A DNA stretch of 64,000 bases from Nitrososphaeria archaeon (lineage in GTDB: Archaea; Thermoproteota; Nitrososphaeria; Nitrososphaerales; JAAOZN01): NCBI GenBank assembly GCA_029775855.1, contig JARVJZ010000001.1:62001-126000 (forward strand). The letters are read 5' to 3'. Under the pieces are notes generated by a model. That model ran no database searches. It was not told where the DNA came from and saw nothing but the letters and a program-made list of their open reading frames with translations. The translations under genes were made by a program, and so were the position numbers. Below, in pieces: positions 17,156 through 25,816 of this stretch (positions are counted from its first letter, which is position 1; every line of letters starts with the position of its first letter).

Positions 17156-17521
17156 CTACGTTGGTTGACCGCTCTCTGTCTTAGTCTGCGGCTGCGTGGT
17201 TGGAGGTTGGGTAGTACGTGCCCGCTCTAATATTTCTTTAGATATCTGCTCCCTCGTCTTACCCGCAGTCTCTATCCCTAAGTTCTTGGCTGTTTGAATA
17301 AGGTAGTCGTCACTTGCCATTTTAGGTTCAGAAGTTGAAGCAGGTTCAGGCTCTGGTGTGGGGTTAGTAAACTCCTTCTGCGCCTTTTCAAACTCCTTTC
17401 TAGCCTGCCCCAAAGCTCTAGCAAGCTTCGGAATCTTATCCGGCCCCCAAATCATTATCACCGCTAGGATGGCGAGAATAACTATCCACTCCCAGCCAAC
17501 TATCGCCACACTATCCACCAC
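17156..17521 (-). CDS. tatA: Sec-independent translocase TatA/B-like subunit
   Basis: 121 residues: one N-terminal membrane helix (about 8-26), the hinge GPDKIPKLARALG, an amphipathic helix, then a Pro/Thr/Glu-rich tail. This is the standard TatA/B plan; the tail has an extra short helical piece (DDYLIQTAKNLG) of unknown role. It multimerises with TatC to export folded, often cofactor-bearing proteins. The GTG start lies just after GGTGGAG and about 25 nt from a CTTTATATC box on the minus strand. The moeA-xdhC-mocA genes nearby fit export of Mo-enzymes, but no client is seen. Confidence 0.9.
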   Translation of the reverse strand: MVDSVAIVGWEWIVILAILAVIMIWGPDKIPKLARALGQARKEFEKAQKEFTNPTPEPEPASTSEPKMASDDYLIQTAKNLGIETAGKTREQISKEILERARTTQPPTTQPQTKTESGQPT

Positions 17522-17528
17522 ACTATCT

Positions 17529-17542
17529 CCACCTAACGGTGG
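17529..17542. repeat. inverted repeat at tatA promoter
   Basis: CCACC, TAAC, GGTGG: a perfect 5-bp inverted repeat lying between the tatA TATA box (around 17546) and its GTG start. Depending on the true transcription start it is either an operator-like site or a small hairpin holding the GGTGG Shine-Dalgarno. Confidence 0.35.
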
Positions 17543-17736
17543 ATATAAAGTATTCCCAGAAGTGATGTAAGCTATAAAACTGTCGACTCGTTTAAGAACT
17601 AGTTTAGAAAGGTCATATGCATATGTATTGTCTAACTGTACAAATAGCTCCCAAACACTTTTGAACTGACGAAAAGATTAAATGCGATTGAATCAGTGCT
17701 AACTTTACAAGTTGATGCACAATGTTATCAGAGCGT

Positions 17737-17790
17737 GGTATAAATTCTTTAATGATGTTCTGGCTACATTTAGCCATGTTAAAGAATTCT
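17737..17790. promoter_or_regulatory. nested inverted repeat over the TATA box of the anion permease
   Basis: The 316-nt gap 17522-17837 holds no gene. Within it, AATTCTTTAA (17743-17752) and TTAAAGAATT (17779-17788) form a perfect 10-bp inverted repeat enclosing a second one, TGGCTA (17761-17766) and TAGCCA (17771-17776). The left outer arm overlaps a GGTATAAATT box at about 17737-17746, so a repressor bound there would block TBP. A folded RNA is less likely because transcription should start near 17770, inside the repeat. The rest of the gap shows only AT-rich sequence. Confidence 0.45.
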
Positions 17791-17843
17791 ATCTTAATTG
17801 TCTCTTCAAGGTTCGCTAGAATGCCACATAGGAGGAGGTGAAT

Positions 17844-19226
17844 TTGCGCCTACGGTTTGTAGCGTTAGCGGTGCTGATCTTTCTCATATTTTCTCTCAAC
17901 CTCGTGCTGGAACTCGACTTCAAGCAAACGATCTCACTTGTAGTCTTCATGGGCTTTATCTTTGGCACGCTCTTGTATTGGAGGTTTAGGCTGGCATTCG
18001 CTCTTACTGGTATTGTCATATTACTTGTTTTGGGTTTGATAGATGTGCCTACTTTGGTAGATTTCTCAGGTTTAGATATAATCCTCTTTCTTATGGGTAT
18101 GATGATAGTTATAGGTTTTCTTGAGGAAAGACGATTTTTTGAGTATTTAGTTGATAAGATAACAACTTTAGCTGGTACATCTGGGATTAGACTTGTAGTA
18201 GTCATGATGATCTTATCTGCTTTTTTTGCTGCGCTTGTAGACGAGGTTACTTCAATACTGTTCATGGCAGCATCCATGATACACTTGACTCTGCGTGTTA
18301 AAATGAATCCTGTGCCGTTTATAATTATGCTGGTCTTTGCTACAAACATCGGGAGTAGTGCTACGGTGGTAGGTAACCCTGTGGGTGTGCTAGTTGCTTT
18401 ACGTGGTGGATTGACTTTTGCGGACTTTCTGCGTTGGGCAACACCTATCTCAATCGGCGCTCTAGTAATTGCAATACCTCTATCAACTTTCTATTATAGA
18501 AAGGAAATAAAGATGCTTGATGAACGCCTAAAACTTTCTGTAGAGAGCAAAGTTAAAAGTTACGATAAGGCACATCCGCAATCTAAAGAGCTTTGGTTAT
18601 CCGCCTTACTATTTATCGGAACCATTACTGCCCTCATACTACATAATCAGATAGAGGTTGTCCTCCACTTAAAGAAGAACACAATGTTGGTGGGTACGGC
18701 TCTTGCTGCCGCAGCTATAGCGCTTTTTATAGACCGAGAAAGAGCAAGGCAGCTCGTTGAAAGGAGAGTTGATTGGTGGACTCTTGCCTTCTTCCTCCTA
18801 CTATTCGCCTCGGTAGGCACCCTTAACTATGTTGGTGTTGATAACAGGATAGCAAGTAAGATGATTGCCCTTCCTCTAGAAGAAACTAGTCTCCTAACAC
18901 TTTTTACAGCTCTAGCTAGTTTGATGAGCGCATTTATGGATAATGTGTTAGCGGTTGCAACACTACTTCCAATAGTAGATGAATTAGGTGGCCTTGGGAT
19001 AAACAGTCAACCATTCTACTGGGGCGCGTTATTTGCAGGCACATTCTTCGGAAACCTCACTTTAATAGGAAGCACAGCGAACATTGTGGCAATAGGAATC
19101 CTTGAAAGGAGGGAACTCGGACACATCACTTTAAAGGAGTGGATCAAACCGGGAGCGCTTGTTTCAGTGCCTACACTCGCGGTAGCTCTGCTCCTTATAA
19201 TTATTCAGATTCCACTTATGACATAG
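17844..19226 (+). CDS. ArsB/P-protein type anion permease
   Basis: About 460 residues with eleven to twelve hydrophobic segments, of the ion transporter superfamily that includes ArsB, NhaD and the P protein. Each half holds a re-entrant-like conserved stretch: LVDEVTSILFMAASM with NIGSSATVVGNPVG in the first, and FMDNVLAVATLLP with LTLIGSTANIV in the second. Substrate could be arsenite, Na+/H+ exchange or a carboxylate. A GTG at 17838 lies inside the strong GGAGGAGGTG motif, so the TTG at 17844 is preferred. An operator-like repeat covers its promoter. Confidence 0.82.
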   Translation: MRLRFVALAVLIFLIFSLNLVLELDFKQTISLVVFMGFIFGTLLYWRFRLAFALTGIVILLVLGLIDVPTLVDFSGLDIILFLMGMMIVIGFLEERRFFEYLVDKITTLAGTSGIRLVVVMMILSAFFAALVDEVTSILFMAASMIHLTLRVKMNPVPFIIMLVFATNIGSSATVVGNPVGVLVALRGGLTFADFLRWATPISIGALVIAIPLSTFYYRKEIKMLDERLKLSVESKVKSYDKAHPQSKELWLSALLFIGTITALILHNQIEVVLHLKKNTMLVGTALAAAAIALFIDRERARQLVERRVDWWTLAFFLLLFASVGTLNYVGVDNRIASKMIALPLEETSLLTLFTALASLMSAFMDNVLAVATLLPIVDELGGLGINSQPFYWGALFAGTFFGNLTLIGSTANIVAIGILERRELGHITLKEWIKPGALVSVPTLAVALLLIIIQIPLMT

Positions 19227-19234
19227 TTGCCTCT

Positions 19235-19657
19235 TTAGTCTGATGTAGGTTTGCTGCATATAAAGAGGTGTTTGTCATCCTTGCCCATCCACACCTCGTA
19301 ATGGTTCTCAAGCAGCAACTCAATAACTGAGCTCCATGGGAATTTGTATTTATCTGTGATTACTATTCGATATCCACCGTATTGGAGTGTTACTTCTGCT
19401 GTTTCACCTATATGCTCTTTGAGTTTGGTTTCGAGGTCGCGGTAAGGTGCTTGTATTTCAGAGATTTGTCGTTTTGCAGCTTCAAGCTCTTCTTTGTACC
19501 TCGCTAGGGTTGTCTCGAGTTGTGTAATCTTCTGTTTAAGGAGTTGTGTCTCTTTTCTTGACTCTGTTTCAGCTAACTTTGCCTCCAATTCTTTTATGCG
19601 TGCTTCGAGCTGCTGCACTTTAGTCTTATCCACAGAATCTTCGCTCAACTGGTTCAT
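19235..19657 (-). CDS. coiled-coil protein of unknown function
   Basis: 140 residues from the chosen ATG. About residues 10-75 form a continuous heptad coiled coil (KVQQLEARIKELEAKL and onward); the last ~55 residues are a small mixed fold (GGYRIVITDKYKFPW). No signal peptide, membrane segment or metal site is seen. An ATG at 19672 is rejected because it abuts GGAG with no spacing and a TATATTC box (minus strand GAATATAAAG) lies about 26 nt upstream of 19657, which fits leaderless initiation. It is convergent with the anion permease. Function unknown. Confidence 0.65.
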   Translation of the reverse strand: MNQLSEDSVDKTKVQQLEARIKELEAKLAETESRKETQLLKQKITQLETTLARYKEELEAAKRQISEIQAPYRDLETKLKEHIGETAEVTLQYGGYRIVITDKYKFPWSSVIELLLENHYEVWMGKDDKHLFICSKPTSD

Positions 19658-19890
19658 TCTACATTTGGGCATCTCCTTTATATTCTTTATCGAGGAGTAA
19701 AGAGGTATGCATAGATGATAAAATAAGTTTATCCTGTTGATTAGGTAATATGAATTATAGCTCGTTTTGGCCTAATTTTCCTATTTTATTGGATAGTCAA
19801 CTAAGAAATGATCTTCGAAGTATTATATCATATAGATTTGGGGAAGTTTGGTTAGGTAACTCTGAGATTTTACTACATGTTTTCTGTCTG

Positions 19891-20055
19891 CTAACCTTTT
19901 AGTTCTTTTAGATGTGTTTCTACGGCGGCTATCTCTTTCTTTAATTCATCTAAATATTCTTCAAGTTCTTTTATATGCTCCTCTTTTGTTAAGAAGCGTC
20001 TGAACCTTCGATGGTGGTGACCATGTTCACATCCACAACTACAGCAACAACACAT
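19891..20055 (-). CDS. 54-residue Cys/His-rich small protein with helical tail
   Basis: A short gene: ATG at 20055, stop TAG at 19891-19893. The N terminus holds six Cys in nine residues (MCCCCSCGC) followed by EHGHHHRRFRRF, then an acidic/basic amphipathic helix (LTKEEHIKELEEYLDELKK). This shape, Cys/His-rich head plus LTKEE helix, resembles small archaeal/bacterial DUF5320-like proteins, often of unknown, possibly metal-binding function. GAGGTGA lies 11 nt upstream of the ATG, and an AT-rich TATA-like TTTAAATATT further up. It is divergent from the Acr3-like exporter, 125 nt away, which suggests a metal or metalloid link. Confidence 0.72.
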   Translation of the reverse strand: MCCCCSCGCEHGHHHRRFRRFLTKEEHIKELEEYLDELKKEIAAVETHLKELKG

Positions 20056-20180
20056 TTCTACTAACTCACCTCTAGAATCGTATATACATTGAGAAATATT
20101 TAAACAGTATTGCCCTTATCAATTTTGCTCTTGAATAAATAAACTTAAATATGTTGTTAGCGTCAAAAAGGTTGAGAGAT

Positions 20181-21248
20181 ATGGCTGGGCTTCCGTGGTT
20201 GACAAGGTTCCTTACGCTTTGGATATTCTTGGCGATGATAATCGGTATAGGTCTTGGCTATGTTTTCCCTCACATTTCAGACGCTATTGGATCATTTAGC
20301 ATAGGAACAACTTCTATCCCTATAGCAATAGGTTTGATTTGGATGATGTATCCACCTTTAGCCAAGGTTAGGTATGAGGATCTAAGAAAGATAGTTACAG
20401 CTAGGGGCTCTAAGAGTATGCTGACACTTTCGCTGATTCAGAACTGGCTTGTAGGCCCTCTTTTGATGTTTATCCTAGCTTGGGTCTTTCTCGCTGATTA
20501 CCCAGCTTTTAGAAATGGAGTAATTATTGTGGGGTTGGCTAGGTGCATAGCGATGGTTATTGTGTGGAACAGTCTTGCAGATGGAGATAATGAGTGGGCG
20601 GCTATCCTTGTAGCACTAAATTCTGTATTTCAGATAGCGATGTATTCCGTCCTAGCCTACTTCTACATAACTCTGGTTTCTTCATGGATCTCAGGCGAAG
20701 GATATGTTGTTGAAATATCTTTGATAGAAGTGGCTCAGTCAGTTGCTGTTTACTTAGGTATCCCATTCTTCGGAGGAATAGCAACTCGATTTTATCTTCT
20801 GAAAAAGAAGGGTAGAGAATGGTATGATAATGTGTTTATGCCGAGGCTCAGCCCTACCTCCCTCTTTGCTCTCCTCTTTACCATCATCATTATGTTCTCA
20901 CTTAAAGGCGAGTATATTGTTGCGCTACCATTTGATGTAGCTATAGTTGCTACACCTCTTCTTGCATACTTCACGCTAATGTTCTTCATATCCTTCGCTT
21001 TAGGGTACTTTTCTAAGCTTGATTATAGACGAACTACTTCGCTCGCCTTCACAGCGGCAAGTAATAATTTTGAATTGGCTATTGCTGTTGCAGTTTCAGT
21101 CTTCGGCTTAGCCTCACAGGAAGCGTTTGCTACTGTGATAGGTCCTCTTATTGAGGTTCCTGTTATGATAAGTCTTGTGAATGTGGCTATCTGGCTTAGG
21201 AAAAAGATCTATCTATCTAAGGAGGCTGCTTCAATAAGGGTTGTTTGA
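20181..21248 (+). CDS. acr3: Acr3-type arsenite efflux permease
   Basis: About 355 residues with ten hydrophobic segments. The N terminus LTRFLTLWIFLAMIIGIGLG and the conserved cysteine segment VGLARCIAMVIVWN match the Acr3/bile-acid-symporter-like exporters, where that Cys is needed for arsenite transport. A later AASNNFELAIAV is the second signature. An ATG at 20151 is possible, but a TTAAATA box directly precedes it, so the ATG at 20181, where family homology begins, is preferred. No arsR-type regulator or ArsC is next to it. Confidence 0.87.
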   Translation: MAGLPWLTRFLTLWIFLAMIIGIGLGYVFPHISDAIGSFSIGTTSIPIAIGLIWMMYPPLAKVRYEDLRKIVTARGSKSMLTLSLIQNWLVGPLLMFILAWVFLADYPAFRNGVIIVGLARCIAMVIVWNSLADGDNEWAAILVALNSVFQIAMYSVLAYFYITLVSSWISGEGYVVEISLIEVAQSVAVYLGIPFFGGIATRFYLLKKKGREWYDNVFMPRLSPTSLFALLFTIIIMFSLKGEYIVALPFDVAIVATPLLAYFTLMFFISFALGYFSKLDYRRTTSLAFTAASNNFELAIAVAVSVFGLASQEAFATVIGPLIEVPVMISLVNVAIWLRKKIYLSKEAASIRVV

Positions 21249-21263
21249 GCTTAATCTTTATAG

Positions 21264-22019
21264 TTAAAGTTCTCCTATCTTCGGAAACTTTTTGGTTGCT
21301 ACACCCGCCTCTATGACATACGGTTCGGCTTCGCTTAGATCTAATGTGTGAAGGATTGGTGAGAGCATCTTATCCGCTGGCACTTCGTTGAAGTCTGAGC
21401 CGTAGGCTAAGGGTGATACTGAGGGTAATATGATGTATCTGCTGCTTTCGGTCTTAAGGTGTATTAGTGCTTTGAATCTATGCTTTACGCCCACATCATC
21501 TTTAAGTGTTATGGCTGGGTGCTCGTGTCCTAAGATCACCTCTTTAAGCAGTCTATATTCTATCATCTTATGGCCGTGTGTTAATGTTATGCTACCTACT
21601 TTGAGGTGTGTGTTGTGTAGTGGTATCTTCAGATCCTTTAAAACTTTGATTATGTAGTTGTCGTGGTTTCCTCTTACGACTTCTACGGTTAGGTTGTTTT
21701 CTCTTATTTTAGTTATGAGTTTCTTTACGCCGAACCATTCGGGTTCTGTTACTGGTCCGAATTCGTGCTTTATGTCGCCAAGTAGTATTATGCCTCTGCA
21801 CCCTAGATCTTTGGCGGGTTTAATTATGTGCTTAATTATTATAGGTAGGATTGATGTGGGTATGTGTATTCCTTTTGCTTCCGCTTCATCCTCAAGTCCT
21901 ATATGTAGGTCTGCTGCTACAAGTAAGCCTTCTTTCTCTAAGAGGATTGCTGGGTAAGGTGATGCTATTGAAATTCTGCGAGTGATCTTTATTGTCTCAG
22001 CGACGGGCTCTACCTTCAA
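21264..22019 (-). CDS. archaeal Mre11/SbcD-related metallophosphoesterase
   Basis: 251 residues with the calcineurin-like metal motifs in order: ADLHIG (DxH), LLGDIKHEFG (GDxxH), VRGNHDNYI (GNHD), LTHGHK (GH) and LGHEHPAI (GHxH). This is the short archaeal phosphoesterase family without Mre11's DNA-binding cap. Its TTG start lies inside the 3' end of the Lhr helicase gene (23-nt overlap) with AAGGAG 7 nt upstream, so the two are translationally coupled. In many archaea this gene stands next to lhr, which suggests a nucleic-acid repair partnership. Substrate unknown. Confidence 0.88.
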   Translation of the reverse strand: MKVEPVAETIKITRRISIASPYPAILLEKEGLLVAADLHIGLEDEAEAKGIHIPTSILPIIIKHIIKPAKDLGCRGIILLGDIKHEFGPVTEPEWFGVKKLITKIRENNLTVEVVRGNHDNYIIKVLKDLKIPLHNTHLKVGSITLTHGHKMIEYRLLKEVILGHEHPAITLKDDVGVKHRFKALIHLKTESSRYIILPSVSPLAYGSDFNEVPADKMLSPILHTLDLSEAEPYVIEAGVATKKFPKIGEL

Positions 22020-24648
22020 GTCTTTTCTCCTTTATCCGTCTTAAAACGCTATCGTATAGCGCTTCAAGTAGCGCTTTCTTATCCTCCATGAGAACAACAT
22101 CGCTGTAGCCTAGCAGTATAAGGTCGTGGGTGAATGGAGAAGGTAGATCTGAGGATGGTGCGATAATATATCTTCTTTCACCCAAGTATATTTCACCCAG
22201 AACCTCTTCAGCCGTCTTCACATCCATAACATCTTCAAGCACCTCTCTATATGCTTCCTCTACAACAGGGAAACCCTCCAACTCATCACATAATTTAAAG
22301 AGTATTTGTGAGTTGGTCTGCTGCTTTGCGACAGTTATCTCATGTCCCTTATAGTTGCGTAGAACCATTAAAGATCTGGTAGCACAATGCCTAAACCTCC
22401 TTCTAATAAGCTCCGTATTTCTTATTGATGAGATAAGTAGGCTTCGTAAGTTCTCTTTACCGACTTGCTTCACTAACCAATGTGGATCCACACGCTTACC
22501 CCTAGGTAGTGTTAGCATAAAGCCTGAATCACTTACGGTGAGCATAATGTTAGCTTTGAGGTTGAGTGCGAGTATGTGCGCATACGCTCTTGAAAGTGCA
22601 TCGTTTACTCTTCTTCCGAAGGTTGCGTTGAATATTATATTCTGCCTTCCTTCGTTGTCTAAGTAGTCTTCAACTAAGAGGTTTTTATTGCTCGGCATCT
22701 CTGTTATGCCTAGTGTGGTTAGGAAGTCGTATTCTGCTTTCATGTAGCCTAGAATAGCTTTTGCTGCATTTAGTGTGCATTTGTAATCTTGCATAACCCA
22801 ATTTATAATTTCGTTTTTCGCGACTCTTTCTTTCAGTTTGCGGAACATTTCACCTCTGAATCTACCTATTGCTTCTCCTAGATCGAAGCTGAGTGGCAGC
22901 ATTTCGCTAAACCATGTTGGCACAGTTGGCTTTCCCTCCTTTATTGGTTTGACATATGCTTTTGCGCCTTTTGAATACCTGTATTCATAGAGTCTTCCTC
23001 CTAGTATGAATATGTCTCCTTTTGTAAGACGCTCTAGGAATTCTTCTTCTATTGAGCCTACCCATCTGCCCTCTACTGTGTAGACTTTTATCGCTACTTC
23101 ATCTGGTATTGTTCCTATGTTTGTTGCGTAGATAACCCTTAGAAGTGCCCCTCTTCTACCAAATGTTCCTTCATCTTCATCATACCATATCTTGCCGTAT
23201 ACTCTGAAGTTTTCTAAACTCTTGTATCCGCCGCTTAGATACTTGAGCAGCCTCTTCATTTGGTCTAATGTAAGGTCTCTGTAGCAGTAGCTTCTGGTTA
23301 AGACCTTATACGCCTCATCTATGTGCCACTTCTTTTCTATTGCCATACCAACGATGTGCTGAGCCAAAACATCGAGCGGCGCCTTAGGTATGTAGACTCT
23401 ATCTAGCCTACCCTTTGACGCTTCAGCTGCGAGCACGGCGTCTTCAACTAAATCATCTCGTTCAAGAGGTATTAACACTCCTTCTGAAACTTTGTTTAAT
23501 GCATGCCCAGATCTGCCTATCCGCTGTAAGCATCTGGAGATGGATTTTGGAGAGCCTATCTGCACAACAAGATCTATGCTTCCTATGTCTATCCCCAGCT
23601 CTAAGCTTGTGCTTGTCACTACAGCCCTCATAACACCCTCTTTTAGTTTGTCTTCGACCTCCTTTCTGATTTCTCTTGAGAGGCTGCTGTGGTGAGCGGC
23701 TAATTCATCAGCATCTACAACATTTAGCTTGGAGAGGTGGTATACAACTCTCTCTGTGCCCGACCTAGTGTTTGTAAATATCAGTGTAGTCTTATGCCTT
23801 CTAACCAGATTCTTTATCACCTTATACGTCCTTGAGGTAACATAGTTTGCTGAGGTATGAACTAGGTCAGCTACTGGCAAGTCTACTGTCAGTTTGGTGG
23901 GCTTAACGAACCTTGTATCAGCTATAACGCAGTCTCTTAGGGCGCCGTTTTCAAACCCTACTAGAAACTTAGCTACCTCTTCAAGCGGATGAATAGTGGC
24001 TGATAAACCTATGCGTGTAAAGTTTTCCGTGCAGAGTTCTTGCAGCCTTTCTAGTGATAATGTTAGGTGCACCCCCCGCTTCGAGCTGCATAACTCGTGT
24101 ATCTCATCTACAATAACCCATTTCACAGATCTCAACTTCTCGCGAAATTTTGGGGCACATAAAATTATGGCAAGGCTCTCGGGCGTCGTTATCAATATAT
24201 GTGGAGGCTTCCTAAGCATCTTAGCCCTCTCAGAAGAAGGTGTATCCCCAGTTCTAACAGCTACCCTAATTTCAGGAAGCCCCTTGTCTAATCCCTTTAT
24301 CTTAGCAGCCCTCTGTATGCCCTTTAGTGTTGAGTTAAGGTTCTTTTCTATGTCGTTATTCAGAGATCTGAGTGGCGACACATATATTGCATAGACTGCG
24401 TCCTCTAAGAGTCCTCTCTTTCCCATGCTCAGCAACTCATTGATAATAGATAGAAAGACCGCTAATGTCTTACCTGAGCCTGTAGGTGCTGCAATAAGTG
24501 TATTTTCGTGATTCTGGATAGATCTTATAGCGTAGACTTGGGGTGGTGTTAGAGAGCCGAATGTTGTAAAGAACCAGCTCGAAACTTCAGGCTCAAGAAG
24601 GTTAGCTACTTCAGACTCTGAGATCGCCCTAGCCACAGTGATAGCCAA
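21997..24648 (-). CDS. lhr: Lhr-type ATP-dependent DNA helicase
   Basis: 883 residues of superfamily 2. Motif I APTGSGKT at 54-61, motif II DEIH (around 180), motif III SATI, then the second RecA domain with HHSSLSREIR and the motif VI region QRIGRSGH. Beyond about residue 450 are a winged helix and the long Lhr-core and DUF1998-like C-terminal part, matching Lhr-core proteins of archaea. Lhr helicases unwind replication-fork-like and RNA:DNA structures in DNA repair. It is the first gene of a pair with the phosphoesterase, and a beta-CASP-like nuclease gene lies 66 nt upstream. Confidence 0.93.
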   Translation of the reverse strand: MAITVARAISESEVANLLEPEVSSWFFTTFGSLTPPQVYAIRSIQNHENTLIAAPTGSGKTLAVFLSIINELLSMGKRGLLEDAVYAIYVSPLRSLNNDIEKNLNSTLKGIQRAAKIKGLDKGLPEIRVAVRTGDTPSSERAKMLRKPPHILITTPESLAIILCAPKFREKLRSVKWVIVDEIHELCSSKRGVHLTLSLERLQELCTENFTRIGLSATIHPLEEVAKFLVGFENGALRDCVIADTRFVKPTKLTVDLPVADLVHTSANYVTSRTYKVIKNLVRRHKTTLIFTNTRSGTERVVYHLSKLNVVDADELAAHHSSLSREIRKEVEDKLKEGVMRAVVTSTSLELGIDIGSIDLVVQIGSPKSISRCLQRIGRSGHALNKVSEGVLIPLERDDLVEDAVLAAEASKGRLDRVYIPKAPLDVLAQHIVGMAIEKKWHIDEAYKVLTRSYCYRDLTLDQMKRLLKYLSGGYKSLENFRVYGKIWYDEDEGTFGRRGALLRVIYATNIGTIPDEVAIKVYTVEGRWVGSIEEEFLERLTKGDIFILGGRLYEYRYSKGAKAYVKPIKEGKPTVPTWFSEMLPLSFDLGEAIGRFRGEMFRKLKERVAKNEIINWVMQDYKCTLNAAKAILGYMKAEYDFLTTLGITEMPSNKNLLVEDYLDNEGRQNIIFNATFGRRVNDALSRAYAHILALNLKANIMLTVSDSGFMLTLPRGKRVDPHWLVKQVGKENLRSLLISSIRNTELIRRRFRHCATRSLMVLRNYKGHEITVAKQQTNSQILFKLCDELEGFPVVEEAYREVLEDVMDVKTAEEVLGEIYLGERRYIIAPSSDLPSPFTHDLILLGYSDVVLMEDKKALLEALYDSVLRRIKEKRLEGRARR

Positions 24649-24714
24649 AGTTTCTTCTTCTAAAAGATTAATAGAATCGGCTTCCTAAAAGCATTACAGC
24701 TTTTCAATGAGTTG

Positions 24715-25713
24715 CTACTCATCAACATATCTACTTATACTCTCTTGTATAGGTGAAAGAGGTTTCGCATCGAACCCCTCTTTACATAGATATCCAGCGA
24801 ACTCTGAGGCGAAGCCGTGAAATGTGTAAATCACCTCGGGAGAGCATCTTCGAACAACCTCCATAAGCTCGTTGAAGTCACAGTGGTCACTCATCGGAAG
24901 GGCATAGTCTACACCCATAGCGTATTTGAAACTAGGGTCAGTAGCCCAGCCTGAGAAGGCTACCGTGACTGCGCCATATTTCTTTCTAAGATTGGATATA
25001 AATGCGCTACGCCCACTATACATTGGTGATATAAGCACCCAAGGCTTTCTCTCAAGCATATTCTTTTCTTGAGCTTCTTGATATGTTTTAATCTCTTTAT
25101 CCAACTCTAACCCAAGTTTTACGCAAGTTGAGTTTATTTTTGCAACCAAGCCGTGTTGATATAAAGGCTTCCAAGATGAGAAGATGCTGGTTAAGACTTG
25201 AGCTTTACCAAGCGGGTAGCCCATGAGAATTACGGGTCTGCCATATGAGAACTGCTCGGATATGATCCTATGCGCTCTATCAATTATCTCCTCGGTTGAA
25301 GGGAATCTATATCCTTCTTTACCATATGTGCTCTCGATTATGAGTATCTTACATCTCGGTGTCTCCCCTTCTTGAAGAAATGCTCTACTCCTAAGTGAAA
25401 AGTCTCCAGTATAGTAAATTTCGTCTTTAATAAGCAGGCTTCGTGAGCCAAATATATGTCCAGAATTAAGCATTTTAAGTCCTTCAACCTCAAAGACTGG
25501 GTTTCGAATAACCTTACCACGGATAGCAGCTAAAGAAATCGTCTCCTTAGAAGCTAAGACCTTATGGTGCTCTGATTCAAGAAGATGGTCATAATGCGCA
25601 TGCGATACAAATATCAAAGAATCCTTTCTTGGTTTTGAAGGGTCAAGAGCTAACTTTAGGTCGCCGTATTCAACAAATATGCCTTCGGCTGCTCTGACGC
25701 GTATTTGCTTCAA
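24715..25713 (-). CDS. metallo-beta-lactamase/beta-CASP-like exonuclease
   Basis: About 332 residues. The metallo-beta-lactamase motif 2 reads FVSHAHYDHL, later YTGDFSLRS supplies the metal-site Asp, and LPMSDHCDFNEL plus TFHGF give the late His residues of beta-CASP nucleases. This fits the YSH1/ligase-associated exonuclease group that trims RNA or DNA 3' or 5' ends. The start is taken as TTG at 25713 because AAGGTG lies 6 nt before it; a TTG at 25731 has no Shine-Dalgarno. It is on the same strand as lhr and the phosphoesterase, which suggests a nucleic-acid processing neighbourhood. Substrate uncertain. Confidence 0.83.
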   Translation of the reverse strand: MKQIRVRAAEGIFVEYGDLKLALDPSKPRKDSLIFVSHAHYDHLLESEHHKVLASKETISLAAIRGKVIRNPVFEVEGLKMLNSGHIFGSRSLLIKDEIYYTGDFSLRSRAFLQEGETPRCKILIIESTYGKEGYRFPSTEEIIDRAHRIISEQFSYGRPVILMGYPLGKAQVLTSIFSSWKPLYQHGLVAKINSTCVKLGLELDKEIKTYQEAQEKNMLERKPWVLISPMYSGRSAFISNLRKKYGAVTVAFSGWATDPSFKYAMGVDYALPMSDHCDFNELMEVVRRCSPEVIYTFHGFASEFAGYLCKEGFDAKPLSPIQESISRYVDE

Positions 25714-25816
25714 AGTCAACACCTTAAACAAAGAGTTAAGGGTATCGTCCCCTATTTAGGACATACGCTGCCATCAAGCTACATTTAAAAGTCTATGCTA
25801 ACAAAATTAAGTTGAT

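Noticed and set aside
19750-19902. Possible 50-codon gene on the plus strand in the gap before the Cys-rich gene
   Set aside because: The frame is AT-rich, lacks a Shine-Dalgarno, its product has no fold-like pattern, and its end overlaps the stop of the minus-strand small gene. A frame of this length is expected by chance.
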